64,000 nt of DNA, taken from Lindgomyces ingoldianus (lineage: Eukaryota > Ascomycota > Dothideomycetes > Pleosporales > Lindgomycetaceae). The position numbers and the translations under genes were made by a program. Shown in pieces: positions 33,601 to 44,933 of the stretch. The stretch lies in contig NW_022985181.1 of assembly GCF_010093535.1 (NCBI RefSeq), positions 609,333 to 673,332 on the forward strand, given 5' to 3'. The notes below the pieces were generated by a model. The model was not told where the DNA came from and did no database searches. It saw nothing but the letters and a program-made list of their open reading frames with translations. Each line of letters begins with the position of its first letter. Position 1 is the first letter of the stretch.

Positions 33601-34869
33601 CCTGGGTGTGCAGCCTCTTCAGTGGCAGAGCTTTTCACAAAGATGTTGGAATTTTTAAAAATTCCCCTGTTTAATTGTTCTAGTGCGTTTCAGAGTCCGG
33701 GTTGGCCAGCCAACGTCACCGATAGTGAAAATTCCATCTGCACCTCAATTCTTCCTATTACTTCCGCCTCCATATTCTAGCAGTTTCTGCCCCAATCAGG
33801 ATATCACCTAGCATCAATCACCAATCCCCTTCACTACCACTGCAGCCATCACGTGGCGCCAAGACTAGCTCTCCCCAAGCACCTATATAAGCTCGCCGTC
33901 ACCGTCGCCCTCACACTCTCGTCAGCTTGTAGGCCTCATTCTAAGTATTGTCTTTCCATTTCTCTTCTTTCCTTCTGTCTATGCTTTATTGTGTTTTCCG
34001 CGAGGGGGTGCCATCTGTCAAAGGGAGGGGCATCACTGTAGCAGCGAGGAGGGGCTGCTACCGAAGCGCGGCTTGGTTCTTGCTTTCATTGCTTGCTTGG
34101 GTGTCTTGCTTGGAGATAGTTTCCAGCATGCTGGACGCTTTCACTTCAGCATTTGGTTGTGTTTGGGTACCATTCAGATAGCTATACCATAAAAAAACCG
34201 ACTTCACTTTGCCTGATTCGCTTCCTCTCGTAATGCCACGATCGTGATGGGTAAATGCTGAAGGTGGGGATGTGATGCCATCCCTCTTTGATTTGGTCCC
34301 CTACAGCGGGCTCTCCAAAATTCCACTGCTTCCGCGAACGGATGAAGAGGGCTTCGCGATACACCCTTAATTTTACTCTCTATAGTCCTCTATCACTTTC
34401 AGAAACACGGCCCAATTCCCCGAAAGTGGAAATGACTCAAGAGCAAAATTGGCTTACACCAACGTCCTTTAAATTCTGGAGGTGGAGTTGATGGCCATAA
34501 GGCCGTAAGGATTATCTCCGAAACACAATAAATAGACTAATCTCTGAACCTTCACCATCATGGTCTTCGCCACACCTAACGCAGAGCCGCTTCTCAAATG
34601 AATTAGCATCCTTCCAGGTGAAAGAAACTGACTGGACATCTTTTAGCCATTGGAAACGCTCACCCCTTCGCCCCCTCTCCTCCGAACTCCTTGTGCCGTA
34701 GATGAAACCTTACATCCAATCCTGTTACCCATGAATATTCATCGTATGCCGTTCGATTTTGAAGCTAAATTGGCTAACCTTCCACCAAATGCTCCTTGGA
34801 AGCAAGTTGAAGGTTAATATTCCAACTAAAGGTACGCACCGATACCCTTCACCGCCTGCCAAGTGTAGC

Positions 34870-35345
34870 TTATCCGAACAAACGCCTTGATATTTTCGAA
34901 CTGTCAGCCATTATCACCTTGACACTCAGAGCAATCTCTACAACGTCTTCAACCTTTGTCTTCCCCCAATGTACTGTGATAGGGAGTGAAAGCCCCTCCT
35001 GTTCCCAAACACCGCGATTCCCCATCTCTTCCCACTCCGCGTCCCACTTTAACCAGGCATCTCCCTTCTGCCAAAGTAACCGAACAAATATTCCTCCGTT
35101 CGCATCTTGCATATCCAACTCCCGTAATTATCTATCGATTTTTTCATCCAATTCCATGATTTTCGCCTGGGGTTGCACCCTAGCAAAGAGGCCAATGGTA
35201 TGTCGTCCATCAAACCATTTCTGGAGACAATCGTTTCCGTCTACACGTCTGTAGTTTGTTTTGGCGACGGCATTGGTGACACTATTTAGGGGAGAAGCAA
35301 GTAGTATTCGAGGCCGAAAAAATTTAAGGGTGTGGGCGTGAATGT
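34870..35345 (-). pseudogene. Relic of an unidentified protein gene
   Basis: One minus-strand frame is coding-like over about 150 codons: HTLKFFRPRILLASPLNSVT, then KTNYRRVDGNDCLQKWFDGR, GLFARVQPQAKIMELDEKID, a TAA at 35128-35130, then GGIFVRLLWQKGDAWLKWDA and a Trp/Val-rich end. A single in-frame stop splits it, and no ATG precedes the first block. Composition and density of Trp suggest a folded domain, but I recognise no family. Confidence 0.35.
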
Positions 35346-36785
35346 CTTAAATCGAGTGAACTTTGGCGTACGAATCATCCTCCTAATTACTCCCGAATTC
35401 ACATCTCATTTCAGTCACTGTCTGTGGTATAGCCTGATAGGTTTTATTGACAAGACACACTGCAGATTCTAGTGCTCTACATTTAAGACTCAAGCTAGCT
35501 ATAGACTCGTAATTTGTGGGACTTGTTTCACGATAAATACAGATGGCGGGGATAGAACTTCAAAAGGGACACCACCAACAAAGTCTGCCTGTGAAATTTT
35601 ATTGAAATGGTAGAGTGTTCTTGTGCTGGTGCCGCTGATTGAGGATTAGATTCTTAGACTGGGTGTAAGGGGTTGTCTTAAAACGTCGGTCGCAAGATAA
35701 GACGGGTTTGTAGCTATGCATCGTAACCATCACACCTGCAATGTTTATTAGATATGGCTAATGTCGTGGTTGGTGCGGATCTAAGCATTCTTTCTTGTCC
35801 GATCTTAGTGGCTTTGGGGAATGCACAGTTCGGCATTCTATAGTGCGCGGTACGCCAATTTGCCTGCCCTCCACTTGTAGAGATCCTCCACTGTTAATAT
35901 GCTTTATTTAGTTCAGCTGTTTTGTTAGAGCCCTTAGAGATGACGGCCGCTCCTCTTTAACGTATACTGCATCCCATTGCAAGAAAACCTACAGCATCTT
36001 TGCCAGCCTCTCGCTATTCGTTTCGCTGAAATTTAGTGATTCAGATTAAGGTAACGTTGTGGCAGTGTTCGAAAAAAGGGCTAAAACGAGCACAGTGAGA
36101 TTTCTTGATAGCATAGCAGCGAGACATACAGAGAATGAGGTTTTAAAGACGCTTTGGAATATGCCGTATGGTGGAAGGTAACGGGGGAAACGTATTATGA
36201 GATCAGTGAGAAGGCGATTGTACCGCAAGAGCAGCTAGAGGATCTGCACGAACCGTAGTTTTTGAGGCAGAAGGAAGGAAGGGGTGAGCTGATAGGGTCG
36301 TATATTGGTGGTGTGGCTGCACAGAATTCTTGGAAATGTTTGTTTAACGCTATGGAATTGAAGGCCGATTAAAAGGTTGTCAAGGGCAAGCTAAACGGAG
36401 GCAGAATTAATGGGCAAAATATATAGGAGGAGAGAAGAACAAGTCGGGATAGCTCTATGCTAGTTAGAGCGCAGCGCATGAGGAAACGGACAGCACGTGC
36501 CCTTCAGCCTTCACTTATGCCCGTGGACATATCATCGACACACTCTGCATTTTCGGGTCCCCAACCGTATTGGTCAATAATATTACTCATGCTTCCTAGG
36601 AGAAATTATCTTACAATCTTCTAGAGCGCCTCCACTAATTCCACACCCTTTTTCGCAGTTGTTCCATGCAAATTTGTGAAAACTGGCAGGGAGACTCCAG
36701 GCCGTATCCTTCAAATGATGCCATCAGCTACCTAGGTATACTTACAATCATAGGTTTGAAGTTTAGTAGATCATGTGCCTGATCA
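35346..36785. other. Gene-free stretch
   Basis: No coding motif, RNA gene or repeat structure recognised. The stretch is moderately AT-rich. The last few hundred bases are the 3' flank of the RING gene. Confidence 0.4.
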
Positions 36786-38237
36786 TTAATTGTACATTCC
36801 CACAGAAATTGAGTGCGGAGTCGGCACCACCGAACCTACTCTCACCCCACCACCAGATTCTCCCCAAAGTCCGTGAAGGAGCCGGCCGGCCCAGCCAGCA
36901 ATACGCTCACGGGGTGTGAAAGGGTCCGGGTCGGCGTTGATTTCCTTCTTCAGGCTCTGCAAATTGGACCTCAGATTCCAAACCAATATTGTGCGCCAAT
37001 CTCGTTGCTCGCGGGTGAGAACCGAACACCATTGGAGGGGTTCGTGAAGCTGTGTGCGGCAATTTGGGCAAGCGTTACTGAAAGGGACATCACGGTTGAG
37101 GATTGGACCAAGGCAATTCTCACCGAAGATGCACTGGCAATTGTGGGGCTTGACAGATTCGGCCGCTGGGTGGCTATCCTGGCAGATACTGCAGAAGAAC
37201 GACGCAGCCCAAGGGGCAGGGCTAGCAATGGAGTCGACCTTGACAGGTTCTCCGATGAGTTCACGCTCTGTGCTCTGGAAGTGACCAATACCAGGTTCCT
37301 GCATGCGTGCCAACTCTTGCTCAAGAAGTCCGTCCAGCTCTTTCATGAAGTCCGGAAGCTCGCTCTGGGATAGTTGCCGCCTGTATGCACGCTTTCCGCA
37401 CATTCGATGGTCTCTCGTCATACGAAACAGATAGTACTCAATGCGAATGGCTATGGCGAGGGCGCTCAGCTGTAGTTCGAGGCTGCCAAGTTGGGGTTCG
37501 AGCGTTGGTGCTGTCGCGGTGAGGGCTTCGGTGTGGTCGAGTAGGAGGAAATAAAACTCCAGCATGATCCCGGTCCATTGTATTCGAGGTTCCTGTTCTG
37601 CACGCCGCACTAGGATTGCGATGGTTTCATTTTCGGTGAACATACGCTGACGTAAGAAGTCCCATCTTGCAAGGATGTAGTTCGGCGTATGCGATTGGAG
37701 AGACTCGCACAGGAAAAAAAAGAGTGGCTTGTCTCTACTCTTGACCACATTCATCTCTACTAGCCAGTGGGGAAGAGTATATATTCTGGTGCTGCAATTG
37801 GTGGGTAAGACTTTGGGGCGAGGTAGAGGAGATTCAGATTTGAGGAGGGCCTGTCCGGGTGATAACACCTTGGTCATCGTGGATGAGGCGATGCAACTGG
37901 CTTCGGTGATGTCGATGATGCGAAAATCTGGCGAAACTGGAATATTAAGACGAAGCACGCCGGTATGAATACCCTGGGCGGCGTTTTGGATGAGCGCCAC
38001 TAGAGCAGCGTCGAATGGTACGTCCGGGAGCGTGTACCAGACATTTTCAGATTCTGCTAGATGCCTGGCCGGTCGCAAATCTGGCCTTACCGCTGGCAGC
38101 GGCCGCGGAATCCTGCGGGAGGAACGTCGAAACCATGCAGCCTCATATATAGTCCGAACTTCAGCCATGACCGTGAAACATAGAGTGCTACCTTGGGCAG
38201 CGGTAGGGTTCTGAATTAGGCGATGGTGAGAGGGCAT
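36786..38237 (-). CDS. RING-type zinc-finger protein (putative E3 ubiquitin ligase)
   Basis: A single exon of 483 aa with ATG at 38235-38237. Residues 1-340 are largely helical, including long stretches such as LGSLELQLSALAIAIRIEYY, and match nothing I know. Residues 349-393 form a RING-like finger: C349SIC352, HNCQC (365-369), C375LGPIL, and C390PNC393R, the spacing and the CxxC(R) close being typical. After it comes a region of about 80 residues ending in a Gly-rich tail. RING domains recruit E2 enzymes, so ubiquitin ligase activity is likely but unproven. An alternative start, Met24 (MAEVRTIYEAAWF), is plausible because the first 23 residues look weakly coding. Confidence 0.72.
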   Translation of the reverse strand: MPSHHRLIQNPTAAQGSTLCFTVMAEVRTIYEAAWFRRSSRRIPRPLPAVRPDLRPARHLAESENVWYTLPDVPFDAALVALIQNAAQGIHTGVLRLNIPVSPDFRIIDITEASCIASSTMTKVLSPGQALLKSESPLPRPKVLPTNCSTRIYTLPHWLVEMNVVKSRDKPLFFFLCESLQSHTPNYILARWDFLRQRMFTENETIAILVRRAEQEPRIQWTGIMLEFYFLLLDHTEALTATAPTLEPQLGSLELQLSALAIAIRIEYYLFRMTRDHRMCGKRAYRRQLSQSELPDFMKELDGLLEQELARMQEPGIGHFQSTERELIGEPVKVDSIASPAPWAASFFCSICQDSHPAAESVKPHNCQCIFGENCLGPILNRDVPFSNACPNCRTQLHEPLQWCSVLTREQRDWRTILVWNLRSNLQSLKKEINADPDPFTPRERIAGWAGRLLHGLWGESGGGVRVGSVVPTPHSISVGMYN

Positions 38238-40437
38238 TATGGTGAGACTGCGATTCCCGCGGGTGAAATCAGAAGGACAAGCATAGGGAAAAATGAAGTT
38301 TTAGTTGGTGTGTAGGTAAAGGGGAACCAGGTGACACGGAATCTAGGACTTTTGGTAGTGCTAAATAGAAGAAGCTGCCGCCGCTCTGGGAAAGAATGCC
38401 ACAAACTAGGCAGTGGCACCCCAAATATTACATCACGGCGAATAGTCGCTATATTTCAAGGATCAGTTTTTTTATTTCTAGGTTACAACTCAGTGCTCCG
38501 AGCATGTGCCTACCCTCAGACCAGTGTTTGCATTTAGTATTTTCATCTAGCTGACTCTAGTCAAATCTCCCCGCATGAGATTGAATACACTCCCCGACGA
38601 TTCAAAGACTCAGTTAGATTCGATCGTGCCACTCATGAAACGCGCCTGCTACAGTAATCCACCATACGCTGTCCGATATCCCATTGCACGTGATGGTGGA
38701 AAGCACCTAGCTCCTGTTAGTAATTTACGGCCTAGGCATGATTCTTAGCCCAATACTCCAGTTTAGGAAAGAGCTCAGTTCACCCAGGGAAAGTGTGCGA
38801 GTTAGGCTGGCAAGTATAAATCTAGCTCTCCAAGCATGTCCTACTGAAAGTATGACTCCGTGGTTTGGCCCGTACTTCTGCTACGATACCAGTGGCGCCT
38901 ACGCAAATGGTGCATTGCAATTTACCCTCTCCTTAGATTATCGTAGATACTTCGTCAATGGAGATTGACTTCTCAACAGGCTCGAGTTCAACGCTACTTG
39001 CGAAATCCTATATGGGTCGTATTCCGCTCGCAGTCAATTTTTGAATGCAATTAACATGGGCGCTAGCAAATTCAGAGACGCCGGGAACTTTTAGTTTAGA
39101 ATGCAGAGAATTAAGCGGTTCGGAGACATCTGCCATACCCTGGCTTTCACGGTGGCTGAGGTAGACGCCCAGTCGGAGAAGAACGGCATAGCGGTTGCAA
39201 TTATGGAAGGTGTAATTAAGGTCACCAGACTCACCATATCGGGTGCTGCTACTCTCGAGATTTTCAATTTCCTCCAGCAATCCAAGGGCATTCTTCATCA
39301 ATATGGTCTATTGGAGGGTTAGAATGCTTTAGCGGCATCCAATATTGTTGGAAGATGAATGCCCCAACACTGAAGTGACTGAGCGAATTTCTTTATTGTA
39401 GAAACAGGCATATCAGGTAGCAAGGCCCAAGCATCCTCGATGAACCAATAAAATTTCTATCATCCTCATTGCGAAAACTCTACATTACGGCTACTTGTGC
39501 GCACCAGTTCAACCTCAATGAGGATCTCAAGCTGGCTCGCCTTATATCTGGAAGGATTTCGTATGGAGAGCGGACGCCGCGAGGGTCCAAAACGACCAAA
39601 GTGCCCATGTACGATAGTTAATGGCTCAACCTATCGGGTCAAGGGTTAATACGGCCAACTAGCACATAGATAACGCAAGCTACTCAGGTTTCGAATCCGC
39701 TCTAGTCCAGCCCAGCTAGGACAGGTAGTTGTGCCAATGCGACTCGTATTTCGGAGGCGCATTATGTTCTTTCATCAAGGTCCTGACCACTTGGATTTGG
39801 TGGGTTGGAGCGGAGGGGAGGTGAGGGTGGAATGTGAGATAAGGAAAGGGGGGACGATAGAGGCGGGAAATAAATTATATAGATTTGAAATCGGCAAAGA
39901 GACAAGGCGTCAAGATATAGGGGCAATACTGTGTAGTTTCTCAGCTTGATAGTGAAGTGTCATGTGCGAAATAATCACGAAATGATGAAGTGAATTGGGA
40001 GAGGAATTGTGGGAGAAACGGAAAGCCCGGAAGGGGTGTCCGTATTTCTACTGTAAGGAAACCCCAATTTCGAACACATGTCACTACCTCCTTTTGTTGT
40101 TGCGCTATGTTTTAGAACTCCTACTGGAATTTTAAGGGTTACTAAATTCGTTCCTTGTGCTTTTCGTCCTGCTATGGCTCACCTCCCTCTGGCGTAGGTT
40201 AATGTTCTTTCTCTCCTTCCAATCCATTCGCGTTCCGTTGGTCTTGGGCCTGCCCTTAGCTGCCCACTCTTCGACCCTAGTCGTGACAGCGAGATTGATT
40301 GAAGGAGCATAAAGACTAATTTGCATATGAAACCTGCCCACTGAGATAAATGATAGGCAGAAGTTGCCAATTGACCAAATCATGCATCTCACAAGTTATT
40401 CCTATTACAAATCTTAAATTCCGAGATCCTTTCCTTC
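38238..40437. other. Gene-free stretch
   Basis: A minus-strand frame at 39301-39008 (beginning MKNALGLLEEIENLES) looks partly coding, with a GTGAGT donor shortly after it begins, but no exon partner could be found. Otherwise nothing is recognised. Confidence 0.3.
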
Positions 40438-43400
40438 CTACGCACCACCAAAGACCAAAAGGCTTTGAATATTAATTCTGCCAAACCCACGTTGGCGTAG
40501 GAGTTCCCGGCCACGGTGAACTGGGAACTCGGCCACGGCCATGACGCTGACATCCTCGGCACCGACGCCAGCTTCATCTAATAGCTGTAGCACTGCGCAA
40601 AGCGTCTTCCCCGTGGAAAGCACATCGTCCACCACCACCACTGATGCGCCCCTGGGGACTACATCCCGCTCCATCTCGATCCGCTTCTCTTTCGAATCGT
40701 TGGATGCCAAAGACGAAATATGCGACGGGGGCTTGATAACAGAAAGGGTGGGAGGGGGGAGTTTGCCAGCTTCGCGAATCAGCACCAGAGGCAAATTGAC
40801 TAGTGAGGCCAAGGCCGACGCATAGACTAATCCACCGGCCTCACAACACGCCAACGCATCGACTTTGGCCCAGTCACCGGTGAAGTGGGTTTGCAGCAGA
40901 GACGTGCACAAGGCGAGCCCACCCGGTTGCTGGGAGATGCCGAGCACGTGGCGGAACTCGATGCCCGGGCGTGGGAAATCGGGTATCGGGCGCACCATAT
41001 TGGCCAGTCGCTGCAGGTCCTCGTGGAAGAAAGGAAGTAGGTAACGTTCGGCAAACCTCTTTGCTGCCTCATTTCCGGTTGTGTCGTTGTTGAAGATGAG
41101 ATTAGGACGGCAGTCCAAGGCCGTCAAATTCGACCTGCTATTGTTGCTGTCCTTGTTGTCGTCACCATCGCTGTTACCACCATGGAACCCTCGGCGAGTC
41201 CACCGCGTCTGTTCACTAGCTTGGACGTGAACCTCGAGTAACCTGTCTGGCACTAAATGCGAAAAGGCTGCGACCGGCGCCTTGTCTCTCATCCCAGTGA
41301 TTAGCAGTACGTCCACATCTACTGCGCTGTACACGACATTCAGAAAATGTTCCTCTGGCAGCCGAGGTCGTTGTCGCACCTGTTCTTGGAAAAATGTAGT
41401 CAACGCTGGCCGGTGTTGCTCCTTGTAGGCACGGTTCGAAAGCAGGAGGCTCAGGTCGGCACCCGTAGCCGCCGCGTATTCTCGCTTCGTCATATCGCTA
41501 ATGCTGACTGCACGCGCCGTAAGGTTTTTGAGCATGGAGACCCAGACGTTGGCACAAAAGTCCTTGCCGGCGCAGCTTTCGCCCGTAACAAGAATGATAA
41601 GCTTACGTTCCATCAGCGTTTTCGGGAGTGGACAAGCGTAAGCTAGCACACTATGTGGGTCCAAGGTTTGTTTGAGACGGGCTAGGCGCGGCCCGTTTGG
41701 CCCAAACGCTTTAGCCGCCAGCGCGGCGTCTCGAGGGTCTGGTCCAAGGTCGGCGCCGTAAGCTCCGCTACTTAGGGACAACAAGTCCCCGGCGACACTG
41801 TAAACCCACTGCACAGCAGATCGTGCGACCTCGGTGCCATCTTGATCGCGGGGCCAGACACCGGTTATCACACAGGCAAAGTCCCAGTCTCGACAGCCAA
41901 AAGCAGCGGCATCGGCCGCAACGTTGCCGACCGCTCCACCACCTTGCAGCAGATGGAGATAGCAGAGCGGCGAGGGACGAGTCTCAACCGCCGCTATTAA
42001 GTGGTCGGCGACATTCGCTTCTCCGATGTGTTTCAAGAATAAACATCGCTTGAACGATGAGGTCTTGCCGCCGCCGTGCCCGCCATGCATCCTGGACACG
42101 TACATCTCGGTCTCGAACAAACTAACGCTGTCCACGACCTTAGGGTCATCTTCCAGTCCCGGGGTTGCGTCTACGGGTGTGGGTGTTGCAAAGGTGAGCC
42201 CAGTTGTGGAAGATTCGAACATGGTCACGCCAAGATGCAGCTGACCGGCGTCCCAGTACAGATATGCGTCTGCAGAACAGTTCCAGTGGAGCTTCCTGGC
42301 GATGAGTTTATCAAATTCGCTGAGCCTGAGCCGCGCATCGAGGTTGTCAATAAGCGGGACAACCCAATTTCGAGTCAAGTAGGTCGGAGCTGCGAAAGCC
42401 TTGAATGTCACACTGACCACGATGCCAAAGTTAGTCCCAGCACCTTTCATCGCCCATAATAGATCGAGTCCGTTTTCCGGGTGAACGGCACCAGCGGGCT
42501 GTTGTTGGCTTGGTACATGGCCGATGCAGAGGATTTTGCCACAAGTAGGGTCGACGCTGACCACAACGGCACCAACAATAGCGTCGCAAGTGAGCCCGTG
42601 CAACCTAGCCAGGTGCCCAATGCCGCCTTGTAGCCATAGCCCTGCACCTACGCTTGGGCGAGCTCCTAGGGGTACTGTCACACCTGCTGCCATGGCCTTG
42701 CGGACGATATCCTCCGTTTTGCAGCCGGCCTCAGCGACGACCAAGCAACCGGGATCGGAACCAGAATCTCCTCCATCCTCCCCCGCCCTGAGAATGTGTA
42801 CTTGGTTAAAGGCGCCCATGTCGACCGAGACAACGTTGGGCCAGAGACAGTGGCCACTATGACCCCCACCAACAACGGTCAGGCCGACCCCGTGCTTCAG
42901 GGCCCATTGAACGCACTGCTGGACGTGTCGGACCTCTGTCGGCCTAATAATCGAGGCAGGGCGGTGGAGGCAAGCCTCCCAGTTTTTAACTGTCTTGTCC
43001 CCCTTCACCAGTGGCACCTGCGCCGCTAGTTCCGGCAACGTGGTCGCATGCTGAGTAAAGGCTGCCATGATGTTGGGCAAGCTGAATAAGAGATGGTCTG
43101 GGTAGGTTTCCTCGCGACGGCCCAAGGTGCGGCACACGTTACGCCAATCGAGTCGGATAGCCTTGTCCACGTCTGCATCCTGCATGATAAACCCCGCGAC
43201 GAAACGGGCGAAACAGTCCAGTACCTCATCGTCATTTGCCACGCGAACGACCCCAGTGGGGAAAGAAGCCGTTCGATTGCATACCAAGCCGTCAAAGTGC
43301 AAGGCCCCGTCGTGATGGAAAACCACCACCATTCCGCCTTGTGGCCGCTCAACAAGCATATCCAGCGCCCGTTCAATAAATCTATTTTTGGGCTTCATGC

Positions 43401-43905
43401 CGTACATGCTGTGGCAGAATAGGATGATGTCGTATTTTTCGTCGTTATTACTCGTACCAGTACTGCTACCTCTCCCTATGCTGTCCTGCAGAGCGAATGG
43501 AATTCCGTGGATGCCAGGCGGGGTTTTCAGACAGGGGAGCGGGGACTCGGTCTCAGAAGTAGAGCAAAGCCATTCTTCCAACCTTTTAGCAAACAAGCCG
43601 TTAGGCTCAAATGCAGTGTATCTCCTAACCTTTTGCCTCAGACGGCTGGGGAGATATCCAAGTACACTCTTCGGGCCGGGTCCGATTTCTAGTGCTGAGA
43701 TATGGATACGCGAGTTGAAGAGAGGGGCTAGCAGCTGAGATAGCTGAGGGATAATGAAATCTTGATACGTCATCCACCCTGGGCCTTGCATCAAGATATC
43801 AAAGCCAGCGCTGTATTGTGTGTCGGACAACAGCTGCATCGGGGACGACGCGGTTGCCTTGGCTTTCTGCCTAAGGGCATGCTTTAGGGAGTCGAGGGTG
43901 GCCAT
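40438..43905 (-). CDS. Four-module fusion: methyltransferase, FAD-linked oxidase, phosphomevalonate-kinase-like and APRT-like domains
   Basis: A single intron-less frame of 1155 aa from ATG 43903-43905. Residues about 1-275 look like a SAM-dependent methyltransferase (ALEIGPGPKS motif I at 71-80, YTAFEPNG, YDIILFCHSMYG). Residues about 312-760 are a berberine-bridge/PCMH-type FAD oxidase (IIRPTEVRHVQQ, VVGGGHSGH with the likely flavin-binding His, GAGTNFGIV, and the C-terminal FGPNGPRLARLKQTLDPHSV). Residues 765 to about 965 resemble animal-type phosphomevalonate kinase (P-loop VTGESCAGKD, EYAAATGADLSLLL, YKEQHR, LLITGMRDKAP). Residues about 970-1155 are adenine-phosphoribosyltransferase-like (IPDFPRPGIEF, PRPP loop VVVVDDVLSTGKT at 1089-1101). 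All key motifs appear intact. The combination implies linked tailoring of a small molecule carrying a phosphate or ribosyl group, but substrate and pathway are unknown. Met765 sits exactly at the oxidase/kinase junction. Confidence 0.85.
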   Translation of the reverse strand: MATLDSLKHALRQKAKATASSPMQLLSDTQYSAGFDILMQGPGWMTYQDFIIPQLSQLLAPLFNSRIHISALEIGPGPKSVLGYLPSRLRQKVRRYTAFEPNGLFAKRLEEWLCSTSETESPLPCLKTPPGIHGIPFALQDSIGRGSSTGTSNNDEKYDIILFCHSMYGMKPKNRFIERALDMLVERPQGGMVVVFHHDGALHFDGLVCNRTASFPTGVVRVANDDEVLDCFARFVAGFIMQDADVDKAIRLDWRNVCRTLGRREETYPDHLLFSLPNIMAAFTQHATTLPELAAQVPLVKGDKTVKNWEACLHRPASIIRPTEVRHVQQCVQWALKHGVGLTVVGGGHSGHCLWPNVVSVDMGAFNQVHILRAGEDGGDSGSDPGCLVVAEAGCKTEDIVRKAMAAGVTVPLGARPSVGAGLWLQGGIGHLARLHGLTCDAIVGAVVVSVDPTCGKILCIGHVPSQQQPAGAVHPENGLDLLWAMKGAGTNFGIVVSVTFKAFAAPTYLTRNWVVPLIDNLDARLRLSEFDKLIARKLHWNCSADAYLYWDAGQLHLGVTMFESSTTGLTFATPTPVDATPGLEDDPKVVDSVSLFETEMYVSRMHGGHGGGKTSSFKRCLFLKHIGEANVADHLIAAVETRPSPLCYLHLLQGGGAVGNVAADAAAFGCRDWDFACVITGVWPRDQDGTEVARSAVQWVYSVAGDLLSLSSGAYGADLGPDPRDAALAAKAFGPNGPRLARLKQTLDPHSVLAYACPLPKTLMERKLIILVTGESCAGKDFCANVWVSMLKNLTARAVSISDMTKREYAAATGADLSLLLSNRAYKEQHRPALTTFFQEQVRQRPRLPEEHFLNVVYSAVDVDVLLITGMRDKAPVAAFSHLVPDRLLEVHVQASEQTRWTRRGFHGGNSDGDDNKDSNNSRSNLTALDCRPNLIFNNDTTGNEAAKRFAERYLLPFFHEDLQRLANMVRPIPDFPRPGIEFRHVLGISQQPGGLALCTSLLQTHFTGDWAKVDALACCEAGGLVYASALASLVNLPLVLIREAGKLPPPTLSVIKPPSHISSLASNDSKEKRIEMERDVVPRGASVVVVDDVLSTGKTLCAVLQLLDEAGVGAEDVSVMAVAEFPVHRGRELLRQRGFGRINIQSLLVFGGA

Positions 43906-44933
43906 TTCAGTTCGGCATTGGTGTGTGAGTATCTCGAGATAGCAACAATAGTTGATGTAAGCGTTATTAGGGTCAAGCCCCGTCTTGGAAGCGGGTTGGA
44001 GATAATAATAAGCCTGCCAGAGTGGGGTTAACTGAAACCTCTGTGTAGCAACGCTATGCCTAATTGGGATATGCTGTTTGCCGTAAAAGGCCTCACGGTG
44101 ACGGTGAAAGTGATGGCGGCGGTATCATTTTGTGCAACATCACAGGAAACTATACACCACATAATACAATATCACAGGACCCTATATATCACATAATACA
44201 CAATACAAGTGATAGAGAGAAGACGCGCCTGCTTAACCACGAAGCAGGACAGCTTCGTAGAGACCGAGAGGCTAAGAATTCCATTTGCATTCCGTAACAG
44301 ATCTCCTTCAGCTACATACGGCAGACCATCAGCAGCCTTGAAAATATTGCTGAGGAGCTTCTTCAACCAGCAAGGGATTCCTGCAACGCTCCGTTGTCGT
44401 CGAGATGAAATCTGGGAAGCCCAAATCACATAAACGGGAAGCTTTGACAACGCGGCATCTGCGGTGACTTTCCCACCGTACCGATGGAGGGAACAAAAGA
44501 AGGAATTCTTACAGTGGCTGGTAAGGATTACTTGATCATGCTGAGAAACTGCTCATTTGTCACTGTTGTGGAAGAAGGGAACAACGTTTGGGATGCTGGA
44601 AATGCAGCAGTAGCTAAAAGCATATTGCGATTTTGAGAAGTAGAAACAGCGGCACATCCAGAACCTCGGCGTGGTGTTCCCAATAGGGAAGCCGGAGAAT
44701 GACCATATGCTCAGCGCTGTTCCCTTAGGAGAAGGTTTAAGAGTAGGCGTCTATACCTTCACAAGGCGGAGTGGCATGCATAGAGAACGGGACATATAGT
44801 AAAGTAGATGAGATGTCTGAAGGGGCTATAAGAGTAAAGGGAAAGGTTCTAGAGAAAATTGCGGTGAACATACTCGCCAGCATTAGTGTGATAGGTTACT
44901 AAAATTAAGGCTAATAACAGCTAGAGATAGAAC
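43906..44933. other. Upstream region of the fusion gene
   Basis: Presumed promoter. Near 44135-44210 a short ACATAATACAATATCACAGGA-like block is imperfectly repeated (CACAGGAAACTATACACCAC, then CACAGGACCCTATATATCAC). No gene recognised. Confidence 0.35.

Larger units (their letters stand above)
31470..34869. other. Long gene-free stretch
   Basis: It contains the permease promoter (GATA cluster), a CTCCGCT microsatellite (32989-33017) and a 36-bp tandem repeat (33512-33600). A promoter-looking ACCTATATAAGCTCGCCG at about 33880 has no recognisable gene after it. Open frames here lack motifs. Confidence 0.4.

Noticed and set aside
33455..33780. Three overlapping frames at the 36-bp repeat
   Set aside because: Explained by a repeat unit divisible by three; no start context or homology.
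33853..34181. Gene after the TATATAAG box near 33880
   Set aside because: Frames start at non-ATG codons and contain only hydrophobic low-complexity text; no exon structure found.
42076..42459. Plus-strand frames inside the fusion gene
   Set aside because: Mirror frames of GC-rich coding sequence; none has a domain.
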